Below are positions 1 through 8,883 of a stretch of DNA of 64,000 nt, piece by piece. The stretch spans positions 1 to 64,000 of the forward strand of contig NZ_JANIOF010000007.1 in the NCBI RefSeq assembly GCF_024733555.1, in the 5' to 3' direction. Below the pieces are notes generated by a model. The model was not told where the DNA came from. It saw only the letters and a list, made by a program, of their open reading frames with translations, and did no database searches. The position numbers and the translations under genes were made by a program. The stretch comes from Paenibacillus sp. SC116. GTDB lineage: Bacteria > Bacillota > Bacilli > Paenibacillales > Paenibacillaceae. Position 1 is the first letter of the stretch, and each line of letters opens with the position of its first letter.

Positions 1-120
1 CTGAATTTCTTATATCAAACGTTTCACTCGTTGTTCAGTTTTCAAAGAACAATTTCGCTCCAGATCACTCATCTTACGATTCGTTTTCTTTCGCTCTCGT
101 CCGCCGTGTTTCTCAGCGGC
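1..120 (-). other. rRNA operon leader (16S expected just left of window)
   Basis: Read on the minus strand, positions 60-30 give a boxA-like TTCTTTGAAAACTGAACAA motif, which is typical of the region just before Bacillales 16S genes and of the 16S-23S spacer. It lies downstream of two strong promoters pointing left. The gene order perR, ygzB, ygxA, rrn matches the rrnD region of Bacillus subtilis. No rRNA gene sequence itself is inside the window, so the 16S gene to the left is an inference. Confidence 0.7.
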
Positions 121-129
121 GACTCTTAT

Positions 130-158
130 AATATATCATGTCACTCTTTTTCCGTCAA
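130..158 (-). promoter_or_regulatory. rrn promoter P2
   Basis: On the minus strand TTGACG (158-153) and TATATT (135-130) are separated by exactly 17 bases. An A/T-rich block, with A runs at about 159-185, precedes the -35 box like an UP element. It points into the rRNA leader. Confidence 0.75.
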
Positions 159-324
159 GCACTTTTTTTGAAAGTTTTTTAAGTTTGTTTTTTCGATGTC
201 GGTTGCTTTGAAACAAGCCTTCTTTTCAAACAACCACTTCGTAATTTAAAGAAGCGATTCAAACCTATGTCTTTCAATTGCTTGTCCGTCTTGCTTTTGT
301 GTACTTCCGAAGAAGACGTTTTTT

Positions 325-354
325 AATTTATCACAGAACGCAAACCAAAGTCAA
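325..354 (-). promoter_or_regulatory. rrn promoter P1
   Basis: On the minus strand TTGACT (354-349) and TAAATT (330-325) lie 18 bases apart, about 195 bases upstream of the stronger P2. Tandem promoters are usual for Bacillales rrn operons. The 181-453 stretch otherwise shows no gene. Confidence 0.5.
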
Positions 355-453
355 CTCTTTTGCAGGCCCAGTTTGTGGTAATTTAGTTTCGTTATTTCCA
401 TGCCTTCTTACTATTACATTTAAGCACGCATAAACATGCTGTCATCATTAGCA

Positions 454-1365
454 TTATGGATGACTTCGCCCATCTATCCACCGATAATGTGGTATTGTAC
501 CCATTAATGAAAACGAGTTGTCCAGTTCTACCAACGATACCTCTACAGAACCTCGGCTCACAAGCTTATCCATCAACAAAGGTATGTCATTCGCAATGCA
601 TACTAAATCAGGATGCTCACGCAACTCTAACAAACTCACATCAATATCGGTTTCACGCAAAATACGAACAAGCGGATTTAAATAAACATACATACGTGTC
701 GAAATGATAAATTCACACGCTAATAATACTAGCTCCACACGTTTGTGTAATGCTTCTGTACTCATTACTAGTTCCTCATATAATTTATGAATGCCTAGAT
801 CGAGCATTCTAACATGCTGCCACAATGATGCACTTGGTATGTGTCCATGTTCGATTATTGACAGCCTAGCCAATTCCAATAACGATTGTTCCGCTGCTGA
901 AAATGCATCAAGATATGTTCCACTTCCCACACAGCGTTTCAATTCAACATAAGCACGCACAAACGCGCTAAATTTCATTAATATGCGCTGTTCTTTGTAG
1001 CTTTCCCATTGCTTCGGAAAATCTCGAACATACCGTTCCATTTCTCCATTACAATCATATTCAACCGAAGCATAAAGCAGCCAATGTCTCATTTCTTCAT
1101 GTTCCATAACATCGTCACTCAATAAGTCATGCAGTGTTAAATGTAGAATTACAAATTTACATTGACTTTCTCCTTCTAAATAAACAGGTGTCCATGCTCG
1201 ATACTCAGAATATGAACCCACTACTACGAGAAGCGCGTCCCAATTTAGTGTAGACTGCCAATCATCTTCAAGCTGGTTTCGGTATACCGCTAGTATTCCG
1301 CTAACATTTTTATCTTGGGAAATTTGCTGGATCGAGAAATACAATGGCAATGTTTCTTTTTTCAC
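454..1365 (-). CDS. ygxA: YgxA family nucleotidyltransferase-like protein
   Basis: A 303-residue soluble protein. It is identified mainly by position: in Bacillus subtilis ygxA sits between ygzB and an rRNA operon, as here, and members of that family are annotated as nucleotidyltransferase-like proteins of unknown substrate. The N-terminal part contains a plausible nucleotidyltransferase-like alpha/beta region (about 1-125) and the rest is mostly helical. The start codon is GTG with only a weak GGGA upstream, so the true start could differ. Transcription runs toward the rrn promoters and no clear terminator separates them. The biological role is not known. Confidence 0.65.
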   Translation of the reverse strand: MKKETLPLYFSIQQISQDKNVSGILAVYRNQLEDDWQSTLNWDALLVVVGSYSEYRAWTPVYLEGESQCKFVILHLTLHDLLSDDVMEHEEMRHWLLYASVEYDCNGEMERYVRDFPKQWESYKEQRILMKFSAFVRAYVELKRCVGSGTYLDAFSAAEQSLLELARLSIIEHGHIPSASLWQHVRMLDLGIHKLYEELVMSTEALHKRVELVLLACEFIISTRMYVYLNPLVRILRETDIDVSLLELREHPDLVCIANDIPLLMDKLVSRGSVEVSLVELDNSFSLMGTIPHYRWIDGRSHP

Positions 1366-1486
1366 AATTATCCCACACTTTTTGGCTTTCTTTAACAGCT
1401 AATGATAGTTTATACTTCTACATAGATTGTCTCTTTCCTTCTCTAAAAGTACTATCATTCTGATTTAACGATAGGAGAGCATAGTG

Positions 1487-1951
1487 ATGACGAATCTTAC
1501 AACACGCGCAACGATGCGAGTATTTCGTACGAGCAAGATTAATGAATTTCGATTGTGGGGCCTCGTTCTGACAATGGTCGGAATGGGAATCATGATTTTG
1601 GGGACAGCAGGCATAGTAAAATGGGGACAAGCAGGCAAGCCTTTCGCAGCTGTATTTATGATTATTGGCATGATTTCCTTGCTAGCTAGTGTAGCCATTT
1701 ACTTTTGGGCAGGTATGCTTTCTACAAGTGCTGTTATGCTCCAATGTCCAGAATGCGGCCGCCAAACAAAGATTCTGGGTAAGACTGATCGCTGCATGGG
1801 ATGTCGTACCATTCTCACTTTGGACATTGCACAGGCAACTGATATTCCTGAATACGAAGATGAAAATAAACAAAACAATCCGACCAAACTTTCTAATCCC
1901 GCTAGTGACACTTCTGAATCTGAGACTCCTCATAATGAAGCACGTCAGTAA
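1487..1951 (+). CDS. ygzB: YgzB family (DUF2614) zinc-ribbon membrane protein
   Basis: A small membrane protein of 154 residues. Two hydrophobic segments (about 23-45 and 53-75) are followed by a cytoplasmic-type zinc ribbon with four cysteines, C87, C90, C103 and C106, in CPECG and CMGC contexts. Wording around the ribbon (TKILG, then CMGCRTILTLD) closely matches Bacillus YgzB. ATG at 1487 is preferred because AGGAGAG lies 7 bases upstream; a GTG three bases earlier sits too close to it. The tail after residue 115 is acidic and longer than in Bacillus. It lies divergent to ygxA and is closed by a strong hairpin terminator. Function is unknown. Confidence 0.85.
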   Translation: MTNLTTRATMRVFRTSKINEFRLWGLVLTMVGMGIMILGTAGIVKWGQAGKPFAAVFMIIGMISLLASVAIYFWAGMLSTSAVMLQCPECGRQTKILGKTDRCMGCRTILTLDIAQATDIPEYEDENKQNNPTKLSNPASDTSESETPHNEARQ

Positions 1952-2011
1952 TCTTAGTCAGTAGAACTCTATAGATTAATTTCATTATATGAAACAAGAG
2001 CCAATACAACT

Positions 2012-2042
2012 AGAGCCGTTCTCCTTATCGGAGAACGGCTCT
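2012..2042 (+). terminator. Intrinsic terminator after ygzB
   Basis: A 13-bp perfect stem (2012-2024 with 2030-2042), a 5-base loop and a short T run on the plus strand. The gene on the other strand also ends here but lacks a T run on its side. Confidence 0.85.
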
Positions 2043-2053
2043 TTTAATGATGA

Positions 2054-3799
2054 TTAGTATTTTAGTAGCTCCCAAGCTTTTTCATTACCGAATGAACGTG
2101 CCCAAACTCCAAATCCAGCAAGGTCAAGCTCCTTCGCCATTTTCAAACGAGCTTTAATAGATGTCTCGTCTTCAAGCCAAACTCGGTATTTCACATTGCC
2201 TTCACTTACTTCTGCATAATTCTGTCCCGTTGATTCTGAATATGTCGGTTTCGCCTTATGCTCTTTCATCCATTCTTCTGTAGACTTCATCCCCAACGCT
2301 TTGGATGATACTTTCACTTCCCCATTCTCGTGCGTCTCCGTCCAAATGCGCGTATAAAGCGGCATTCCTAGCACCATCTTCTTAGCAGGTACACCGTCTT
2401 CCTCCATAATTCGGGTTACAGCTTCACGAGACCAAGGCAATGATGCCACAGATCCCGCCTTCGGACTTGCAGCCCAATGCTCGTCATATGCCATTACAAT
2501 CATATAGTCCACCGAACGCCCGAGCTCAGCACGATCAAGGAACTTTGACCAGTTACCACTTCCGGACTTAGCCGTAACGTCTATGGATACAACAATCCCC
2601 TCCTTACGCAACAAAGGGGTGAGCTCACGCACAAACTGGGTAAGCTGATCGCGATCTTTTACATTTACATTTTCAAAATCAATATTAATCCCATCAAGAT
2701 CGTATTCTTTCACAAACGCAAGTAGTTGCTCCGTCATATAGCTTCTATTCTTATACGTAGCTAATGCTTCTGTTGTACGTTCTGGGTCAAAGCTATTGCT
2801 GAACAAACCCCATACATACTTCTGCTGTGAATGTGCCCATTCCACAAGACGCTTGTCCGCTTTGCTGTCAATCTTCCCGCTACCATCTACGATGCTAAAC
2901 CAAGTCGGGCTTATCACGTTGACTCCCGGCATTTGCGGCAGCTTAGCTGGATCCGGATTACGACTATAGACAGCTTCCCAAGCTAACGCTACTGGCGTCT
3001 GCTTCTCAACGAACTCAGGCAACTTAACTGCTGGGATATTCGGAATTGTGGATTGTTCGCCCATGACTAACTCATCTTGCTTTACATAGCCGATGCGTCC
3101 ATAGTCGTCCTGAATTCGACTCCAATTCCCTTCACTCCCCCACACATATACCTGTGCGGAATTTTTCAGCTCTGCAATAACTGGTGCATTATCGTCAGCA
3201 CCTTCTCTCAATGTAACAGATACATTTGAATCATTAGAATGATTGCCATCAACTATGTTCGCAAGCTGAAGCTTCTGTCCTGGTAATATAACATGGACAA
3301 CGTCATTGTCACTGTACTCACGGACATCCACAACACCTAATTGTTTTAGTACGGTATAGGGAACATAGACTTCATCTTTAACACGCTCTGCTGCAACACC
3401 CCAGTTATAGGGTTTGCCATTCCATGTGCCTGTTTCATCATTTATAGATAACGTTGCCACATGATGATCATTAGTCAAAATGACAAGTTCAGATTTCTCC
3501 TCATATATCGCTTGAGGCATGATTCGCTCTTGTACAGCTGCAAGCGGAAGTAGCAATTGTTCCCCTTTGCCTCTGGCACCATACTGACTGTACTCACCAC
3601 TCCATGTAATTGGCTGTGTAATTGAAGGCTTTAACTTTGAATATTCATCGTTAGGGGACCAAGCCTTCCAGCCTTGCCACAAACTAAATAGCAATATCGT
3701 TAAGCCTATAAGCACAAAAAGGCATCCCCCACGCTTAGAGCGCCGACTCGATCTGGCTGCATATTTTGAATATTGATTGTTACGGTTATCTCTTCGCAT
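2054..3799 (-). CDS. Membrane-anchored glycosyl hydrolase family 18 protein with SH3 domain
   Basis: A 581-residue protein likely tethered outside the membrane. A basic N-terminus is followed by one membrane segment (about 25-45). Next come a copper-amine-oxidase-like stalk domain (about 80-175), a bacterial SH3 domain (about 190-245) and a GH18 catalytic barrel (about 265-580). The GH18 signature is DGINIDFEN with the catalytic Glu near residue 375; the usual middle Asp of DxxDxDxE is Asn, as in spore cortex/peptidoglycan GH18 enzymes such as the YaaH/YdhD group. A peptidoglycan or aminosugar substrate is therefore more likely than chitin. It has its own upstream gap and is monocistronic. 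Function inferred from domains only. Confidence 0.8.
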   Translation of the reverse strand: MRRDNRNNQYSKYAARSSRRSKRGGCLFVLIGLTILLFSLWQGWKAWSPNDEYSKLKPSITQPITWSGEYSQYGARGKGEQLLLPLAAVQERIMPQAIYEEKSELVILTNDHHVATLSINDETGTWNGKPYNWGVAAERVKDEVYVPYTVLKQLGVVDVREYSDNDVVHVILPGQKLQLANIVDGNHSNDSNVSVTLREGADDNAPVIAELKNSAQVYVWGSEGNWSRIQDDYGRIGYVKQDELVMGEQSTIPNIPAVKLPEFVEKQTPVALAWEAVYSRNPDPAKLPQMPGVNVISPTWFSIVDGSGKIDSKADKRLVEWAHSQQKYVWGLFSNSFDPERTTEALATYKNRSYMTEQLLAFVKEYDLDGINIDFENVNVKDRDQLTQFVRELTPLLRKEGIVVSIDVTAKSGSGNWSKFLDRAELGRSVDYMIVMAYDEHWAASPKAGSVASLPWSREAVTRIMEEDGVPAKKMVLGMPLYTRIWTETHENGEVKVSSKALGMKSTEEWMKEHKAKPTYSESTGQNYAEVSEGNVKYRVWLEDETSIKARLKMAKELDLAGFGVWARSFGNEKAWELLKY

Positions 3800-3919
3800 A
3801 TTTCCTCCTCTTTACTATATAGACGCATTCACATCCTGCCATTACGTCATTCGCAACGATTAATCCATATTAGTTGTAACAGATGTATATCAAGTTGATC
3901 CTATCATATAAAAACAAAA

Positions 3920-3948
3920 CGCGCACCGATATGAATATCGGCTGCGCG
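3920..3948 (-). terminator. Intrinsic terminator after perR
   Basis: A GC-rich stem (3920-3931 with 3936-3948, one bulged base) followed on the minus strand by GTTTTGTTTTTA. It lies 24 bases past the perR stop. Confidence 0.8.
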
Positions 3949-3971
3949 TCATCTTACTCTACATACTTCTC

Positions 3972-4412
3972 TTAACACGGCTGTTCTACCTTGTTAAAAC
4001 AGTCCTGACAAACCCCATACACTTCCATCCGATGTCCACGAATGTGGAATCCGGTCCGTGATGCCGCTGTTTGCTCCACTTCTTCAAGAGCAGGCATCGA
4101 GAAATCAGCAATCTTGCCGCATTTCTCACAAATCGCATGGTAATGGTCTGATACATCCGCATCGAAGCGGCTAGAGCTATCACCATAAGTTAATTCACGA
4201 ACAAGTCCCGCCTCAATGAACATCTTGAGATTGTTGTACACCGTTGCTACGCTCATGCTCGGAAACTTAGGCTCAAGCGCTCGGTATATTTCATCTGCAG
4301 TTGGATGGGTCATGGCGTCCATCAAAAATGCCAAGATTGCATGACGCTGCGGCGTAATACGCACACCAGACTCTTTAAGATGTTCTAAAGCATGTTCAAC
4401 CCGCGTCTTCAT
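3972..4412 (-). CDS. perR: Peroxide-sensing Fur family repressor PerR
   Basis: A metal-dependent transcription repressor that senses hydrogen peroxide by oxidation of metal-binding histidines. All key residues align with Bacillus subtilis PerR at a constant offset of one. The regulatory site is H36, D84, H90, H92 and D103. The structural zinc site is C95, C98, C135 and C138. The N-terminal winged helix ([10 protein letters not shown] and [10 protein letters not shown]) is intact. The Asp at position 103 supports PerR rather than Fur or Zur. ATG at 4412 gives a length close to Bacillus PerR; an in-frame ATG at 4424 directly abuts the AAAGG and is less likely. A Per box overlaps its own promoter, suggesting autorepression. 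It is monocistronic, with a terminator downstream. Confidence 0.93.
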   Translation of the reverse strand: MKTRVEHALEHLKESGVRITPQRHAILAFLMDAMTHPTADEIYRALEPKFPSMSVATVYNNLKMFIEAGLVRELTYGDSSSRFDADVSDHYHAICEKCGKIADFSMPALEEVEQTAASRTGFHIRGHRMEVYGVCQDCFNKVEQPC

Positions 4413-4463
4413 CCTGACCACCATCCTTTCCCTAATCCTCTTGCACTAGGTTTATTCATCTAC

Positions 4464-4479
4464 ATTATAACAATTCTCA
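4464..4479 (-). promoter_or_regulatory. perR promoter -10 with overlapping Per box
   Basis: On the minus strand an extended -10 (TGTTATAAT, -10 hexamer 4469-4464) is overlapped by TGAGAATTGTTATAA (4479-4465). The latter matches 11 of 14 fixed positions of the Per box consensus TTATAATNATTATAA. It lies about 50 bases before the perR start, as expected for autoregulation. Binding is inferred. Confidence 0.6.
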
Positions 4480-4565
4480 TCAAATAATTGATTTACATCC
4501 ATTGTACGACTAATATTTTTCATTTGTCAATCGTCAATTCTGTCATATGAAACAATTCAGGAAAG

Positions 4566-5786
4566 CTATCCCTTGTGCTGTAACGAAATGAAGCCCGATG
4601 CCCTCACTCTCAAACCAACTCCGCCTTCTCCAACTTTGCCAATAACAGCTGATTGTTCAGAAGCAAGAGATGAATAGTTTGTCGTGATACTTCCTTGAAG
4701 CGAATGCAGATCCACAGCCATGTTCACATCTTGCGGTAGGCTGAGATTGACATCACCCTTTAAATTCTCAACACTCCAGTAGCCGCTTAGCTTGGAGGAA
4801 CTAACGTTGACAATTCCGTTATGAGCTACCGCATGCAGCGTACTGTTTATTTCATCTAACTCAATATTCCCTTGCTGCACTTGCAGCTCTACACCAGCCT
4901 GTAATCGTTGGCCATAAACATTTCCTTTCATCGTATGCAGAACAGCCATACCTTCGATATCATTACATTCAATATCGCCTTTTGACGTTCTTGCTTCCAC
5001 ACGATCCAATGCATCGACGATCCTTATGTCACCTTCATTGGCATGAACATAAATAGGCGCAACTGGTCGCTGCGCATACACATTTCCTTTGTCCACTTGA
5101 ATATCCAATTCTAAAAGTTTCTCTTCTGGAATGGTAATCTTAATATCCAACTGAAAAGGCTGTTTCGGTTTATCACTGCCTGTATAGCTTTTACCATCTA
5201 GAACAAGTTTATTTGGTGTGGCTTGTTCTAATTTCAATTCAATAGCAGCAGCAGCTACTTCCGCTTCTTGTTGCGTTGCTTCATATATTGTCACAATAGA
5301 TTCCACTTCGATCGTATCAATTTCAGCCGTCTCAATATAAATATCACCCGTCCCGTGAACGACTGTAAGTTGATCGATATCCTCTGAAAGCTGTTGCTCT
5401 ATGATTGGCTTCGTTATAGGAACTCCACCTTCAAGCACCATCTGCTTCATCATGGAAAAGTCGAATTGAATACTACGAACCCAGTTTTGAAATAGATTAG
5501 GCTGAGCGACCAAAAAAACACTGACAGCTACAATTAATGCTGCACTAATGCCAATCAAGTCTATTTTCCACTTTTTCTTCTGTCTGTGCAGAAGAAAACC
5601 TGTTACTACAACTTCAAAAAACCAACTAATCGGTATAAGCGGCCACCATACCTTTAACAACCTGATATGGGAGTATCCCGTACTCAAGGCATCCCACAAT
5701 AGCAACCCACCAATACATACAAGTGATATCGCAGCAGTAAACCGTCCCGCTCGTATGAATGAAGTGGAGACAAATTGCTGTGTCAT
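4566..5786 (-). CDS. Membrane protein with LiaF-like N-terminus and DUF4097 toastrack domain
   Basis: A 406-residue protein. Three or four hydrophobic segments (about 15-35, 45-65, 78-98) resemble the LiaI/LiaF-type membrane region. They are followed by a long repetitive beta domain (about 130-400) of the DUF4097 toastrack type, with recurring short beta strands such as GNVYAQR, GDIECND and GNVYGQR. Toastrack proteins often partner with envelope-stress regulators. Its start codon overlaps the stop of the upstream membrane-protein gene by four bases (ATGA), so the two are translationally coupled and belong to the ECF sigma operon. It may therefore act in sensing or restraining the sigma factor, but no direct evidence is visible. 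No enzyme motif is seen. Confidence 0.7.
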   Translation of the reverse strand: MTQQFVSTSFIRAGRFTAAISLVCIGGLLLWDALSTGYSHIRLLKVWWPLIPISWFFEVVVTGFLLHRQKKKWKIDLIGISAALIVAVSVFLVAQPNLFQNWVRSIQFDFSMMKQMVLEGGVPITKPIIEQQLSEDIDQLTVVHGTGDIYIETAEIDTIEVESIVTIYEATQQEAEVAAAAIELKLEQATPNKLVLDGKSYTGSDKPKQPFQLDIKITIPEEKLLELDIQVDKGNVYAQRPVAPIYVHANEGDIRIVDALDRVEARTSKGDIECNDIEGMAVLHTMKGNVYGQRLQAGVELQVQQGNIELDEINSTLHAVAHNGIVNVSSSKLSGYWSVENLKGDVNLSLPQDVNMAVDLHSLQGSITTNYSSLASEQSAVIGKVGEGGVGLRVRASGFISLQHKG

Positions 5787-6421
5787 CGTCTACTTCTCGT
5801 TTCCTTTAAGAGGATGTACAGCCCAAATCCGATAAGGGCAGTTGCCCCGAGAAAGGAGCCTACGTATTGGAACAACCAACTTAACCATGTTGGATCCAAA
5901 GCAAACAGCACCAGCATTACACCTATCGCTACAAGCAAAACACCAAGCCAAGGTCCTTGTGATATTGGCACAGGAGTACCATATAGTGCGTGCAAGTTAA
6001 CTTTATCCGTATGCTGCATGGCATCGAATAGATTAAAGAAATAGATAACAGGCATCAGTAATGAAAGTAGTACAATTAAAGGCACATTAGTACCCATATT
6101 TAATGTGGAGAAATAAACCACAGCTACAATATCAAGCACAAGCAGCATAATCATCAATAACCCACGCTGCATTAGCCCTAAGTAAAAGTGACCCGCTCCA
6201 GGGAAAAGGCATGCCAGCAACACAGCAACAAACTTACTTTTCTTTGGTGGCTTCTGTGCAGAGAATGGCGGCTCCTGAACATATCGGTAGGGTGTATCCG
6301 GAAGTCCGTTCAACTCCCCTTTCCCTTGTCGGGCACGATATGCCATATCCATCTCATACATACGCTCTCGCAAGAAGCGTTCTTCATCATTTTCCTCCAT
6401 AAAGCGCTTCTGTTTAGTCAC
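5783..6421 (-). CDS. TM2-like multi-pass membrane protein of the ECF sigma operon
   Basis: A 212-residue protein with a charged cytoplasmic N-terminus (1-62) and about five hydrophobic segments. The stretch AVLLACLFPGAGHFYLG at about 65-82 is typical of TM2-type membrane domains (helix, then PGxGxFYLG). It sits between the ECF sigma gene and the toastrack gene, separated from the first by 47 bases and overlapping the second by four. ECF sigma factors are commonly controlled by a co-transcribed membrane protein. This one, with its N-terminal cytoplasmic tail, is a candidate, but it has no zinc-finger anti-sigma motif (no Hx3Cx2C). Function unknown. Confidence 0.65.
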   Translation of the reverse strand: MTKQKRFMEENDEERFLRERMYEMDMAYRARQGKGELNGLPDTPYRYVQEPPFSAQKPPKKSKFVAVLLACLFPGAGHFYLGLMQRGLLMIMLLVLDIVAVVYFSTLNMGTNVPLIVLLSLLMPVIYFFNLFDAMQHTDKVNLHALYGTPVPISQGPWLGVLLVAIGVMLVLFALDPTWLSWLFQYVGSFLGATALIGFGLYILLKETRSRR

Positions 6422-6468
6422 CCTTCTCGCCTCCTTCCTATTCCTTTTTAGACTTCATCCATTTCGAT

Positions 6469-7107
6469 TTAAACGACTGGTATTTCTGCTGCTTGGCCCC
6501 AGCCATTTTTAAATAATGCTTTAGCACGGTATAATCTCGTTTCAACCGTACGCACCGGCATGGATAGCTGTTCCGCTATCTCTGTATAAGAACGGTCACG
6601 CAAATGATACATAACCATAATAGAACGGTATTTTAGCGGCATGCTGCGAAGTGTCTCACGTACTTGCTCGCATCGCTCCTGCTTCAACACATGTTCTTCT
6701 GGCAGCTCTTCTGAAGAAACAAGCTCATTATCTAAGTTCAGCCGATAATCTTCATATGGAAGGGAATCGGTTTGTAGATGAAACTTCCACTTGCGCAAAG
6801 TGTCGATCAATTGATTGCGTGTTAGTCGATATAGCCAAGTTGTAAACTTCGCTTCCCCACGAAACGTATGCAGCGAGCGATATACTTTTATCCACACATC
6901 CTGAGCAATATCTTCAGCTAAATGTCTGTCCTTAACGGTCTGACAAATACAAGTTAACACAAATCGACGATGCCTTTCCACTAAAGTATTCATCGCCTCT
7001 TGCTCTCCAGCAATAATTTGCTGAACAAGCTGCTCATCAGATTTGTTATGCTTCGTGCTTTCTTGACTATATAATCGAGTATTTAATAGGTTCACGGCGG
7101 TTAACAT
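6469..7107 (-). CDS. ECF-type RNA polymerase sigma factor
   Basis: A sigma-70 family factor of the extracytoplasmic function group. Region 2 is complete (LVERHRRFVLTCICQ, then DIAQDVWIKVYRSLHTF and TTWLYRLTRNQLIDTLR). It is followed by a linker and region 4, a helix-turn-helix (YRSIMVMYHLRDRSYTEIAEQL, then VRTVETRLYRAKALF). It probably directs polymerase to an envelope-stress regulon. An in-frame GTG at 7155 would add 16 residues but has no ribosome site; ATG at 7107 follows a GGAAGAAGAGAAAGG stretch and is preferred with some doubt. The two genes downstream encode membrane proteins likely to be its regulators. The closest known subgroup cannot be named from sequence reading alone. Confidence 0.85.
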   Translation of the reverse strand: MLTAVNLLNTRLYSQESTKHNKSDEQLVQQIIAGEQEAMNTLVERHRRFVLTCICQTVKDRHLAEDIAQDVWIKVYRSLHTFRGEAKFTTWLYRLTRNQLIDTLRKWKFHLQTDSLPYEDYRLNLDNELVSSEELPEEHVLKQERCEQVRETLRSMPLKYRSIMVMYHLRDRSYTEIAEQLSMPVRTVETRLYRAKALFKNGWGQAAEIPVV

Positions 7108-7339
7108 CCTTTCTCTTCTTCCGTACATAGCATTGTCGGTGTTCTCATCGTTCACTTAAGTTACTATTATTGTACGCGGAATTGAAATGACCTTAAAACC
7201 TGCCGGAGTCTAGTTGTGGTTCACAGACTTTGGTCTAGGTAGGCTCCCTCCAAATGGACGGCATGTAATCATCGTGACAGACATTTTGCGGACCAACTCT
7301 TATGAAGTACGCTTTAAAAAAAGCATTTGACTATGAAAA

Positions 7340-7393
7340 ATGGAGCTAGATCCCCAACGATCATCAGTCGATCCATCGGGACACCTGCTCCAT
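7340..7393 (-). terminator. Probable terminator after gatB
   Basis: ATGGAGC (7340-7346) pairs with GCTCCAT (7387-7393), with a partly paired interior and T runs on both strands (AAAAA before, TTTTTT after). It lies 31 bases past the gatB stop. The rest of the 7156-7423 gap shows no gene. Confidence 0.55.
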
Positions 7394-7423
7394 TTTTTAT
7401 AAGCATTTATAAACAAAGACGAA

Positions 7424-8866
7424 TTACGCTTGTTTCAGCACATCAACAAGAAGTTCATTAACAAGTGTAGGGTTCGCTTTACCTTTTGTCTCACGCATAA
7501 CTTGACCTACAAGGAAGCCGATTGCCTTCTCTTTGCCTGCGCGATAATCTTCTACCGATTGTGGATTAGCTGCAACTACCTGTTCAACAATACCTCGAAT
7601 CGCGCCTTCGTCGCTAATTTGAACGAGACCTTTTTCTTCAACAATGACTTGAGGAGCCTTGCCGCTCTCCAACATTTCTTTGAAGACAGTCTTAGCAATC
7701 TTATTGCTGATCGTTCCCTTCTCAATAAGACCGATCATTTCGCCAAGATTTTGTCCATTCAATAATACATCATCAATCTCTTTGCTGTTCTGGTTCAAGT
7801 AGCCAAGAAGGTCACCCATAATCCAGTTCGCTACTGCTTTGGCATCCTTCGTGTAATTTAAGCTCTCTTCCAATAAATCAGCCAACTTCTTCGAAGATGT
7901 GAGCACGTCTGCATCATAGTTGGACAAACCAAACTCAGATGCATAGCGAGCTTTGCGAGCATCAGGCAGCTCAGGGATCGTTGAACGAATGCGCTCTTTC
8001 CATTCCTCATCAATATAAAGCGTAACAAGATCCGGATCTGGGAAGTAACGATAGTCATGCGCTTCTTCCTTACTGCGCATAGATAACGTACGACCTTGAG
8101 ACTCGTCCCATCTTCTCGTCTCTTGTACGATTGTTCCGCCATCTTCGAGAATATCCGTTTGTCGTTCTACTTCATATTCTGTACCGCGAACAACACCACG
8201 GAAGGAGTTCATGTTCTTCAACTCAGTCTTCGTGCCGTATTCTTCTTGACCAACAGGGCGCAAGCTGATATTCACGTCACAACGAAGGGAACCTTCTTCC
8301 ATTTTCACATCCGATACGTCACAATACTGCATAATCGATCTCAACTTTTGTATATAAGCTTCCGCTTCTTGCGCAGAACGAATATCTGGGTTGGATACGA
8401 TCTCAACAAGCGGTGTACCAACACGGTTGAAGTCGACAAGGGAACCAAAACCGCCTTCCATGTGCGTCAGCTTGCCTGCATCTTCTTCAAGATGAAGACG
8501 GTCAATCGTAATTCGCTTCGTCTTACCGTCTACTTCAATATCAATCCACCCATTGCGCCCAATTGGCTGATCATATTGTGAAATCTGATACGCCTTCGGA
8601 GAGTCTGGGTAGAAGTAATTTTTACGGTCAAACTTGCTAATATCTGCAATCTCACAGTTCAGTGCCATTGCAGCTTTCATTGCATACTCAACCGCTTGTC
8701 GGTTCAATACAGGCAGTACGCCTGGGTGTCCAAGACAAATCGGGCAAGTGTGTGTGTTAGGCGGTGCACCAAAGGATGTAGAGCATCCGCAAAAAATCTT
8801 CGAATTTGTGTGCAACTCAACGTGCACTTCCAATCCGATTACCGTTTCAAATGTAGTGCTCGGCAT
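7424..8866 (-). CDS. gatB: Aspartyl/glutamyl-tRNA(Asn/Gln) amidotransferase subunit B
   Basis: Subunit of the GatCAB amidotransferase, which converts Glu-tRNA(Gln), and often Asp-tRNA(Asn), to the amidated form. GatB holds the kinase-like site and the tRNA-binding tail. The N-terminal signature [10 protein letters not shown] and the zinc-type [17 protein letters not shown] motifs are intact, as are [18 protein letters not shown] and the C-terminal GatB/YqeY helical domain (about 330-480). Length 480 is normal. The start has GAGGAGGAG 8 bases upstream. It is the last gene of a gatC-gatA-gatB operon, beginning 17 bases after gatA. Essential housekeeping gene in organisms that lack glutaminyl-tRNA synthetase. 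Confidence 0.96.
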   Translation of the reverse strand: MPSTTFETVIGLEVHVELHTNSKIFCGCSTSFGAPPNTHTCPICLGHPGVLPVLNRQAVEYAMKAAMALNCEIADISKFDRKNYFYPDSPKAYQISQYDQPIGRNGWIDIEVDGKTKRITIDRLHLEEDAGKLTHMEGGFGSLVDFNRVGTPLVEIVSNPDIRSAQEAEAYIQKLRSIMQYCDVSDVKMEEGSLRCDVNISLRPVGQEEYGTKTELKNMNSFRGVVRGTEYEVERQTDILEDGGTIVQETRRWDESQGRTLSMRSKEEAHDYRYFPDPDLVTLYIDEEWKERIRSTIPELPDARKARYASEFGLSNYDADVLTSSKKLADLLEESLNYTKDAKAVANWIMGDLLGYLNQNSKEIDDVLLNGQNLGEMIGLIEKGTISNKIAKTVFKEMLESGKAPQVIVEEKGLVQISDEGAIRGIVEQVVAANPQSVEDYRAGKEKAIGFLVGQVMRETKGKANPTLVNELLVDVLKQA

Positions 8867-8883
8867 GTCAGATTCTCCTCCTC

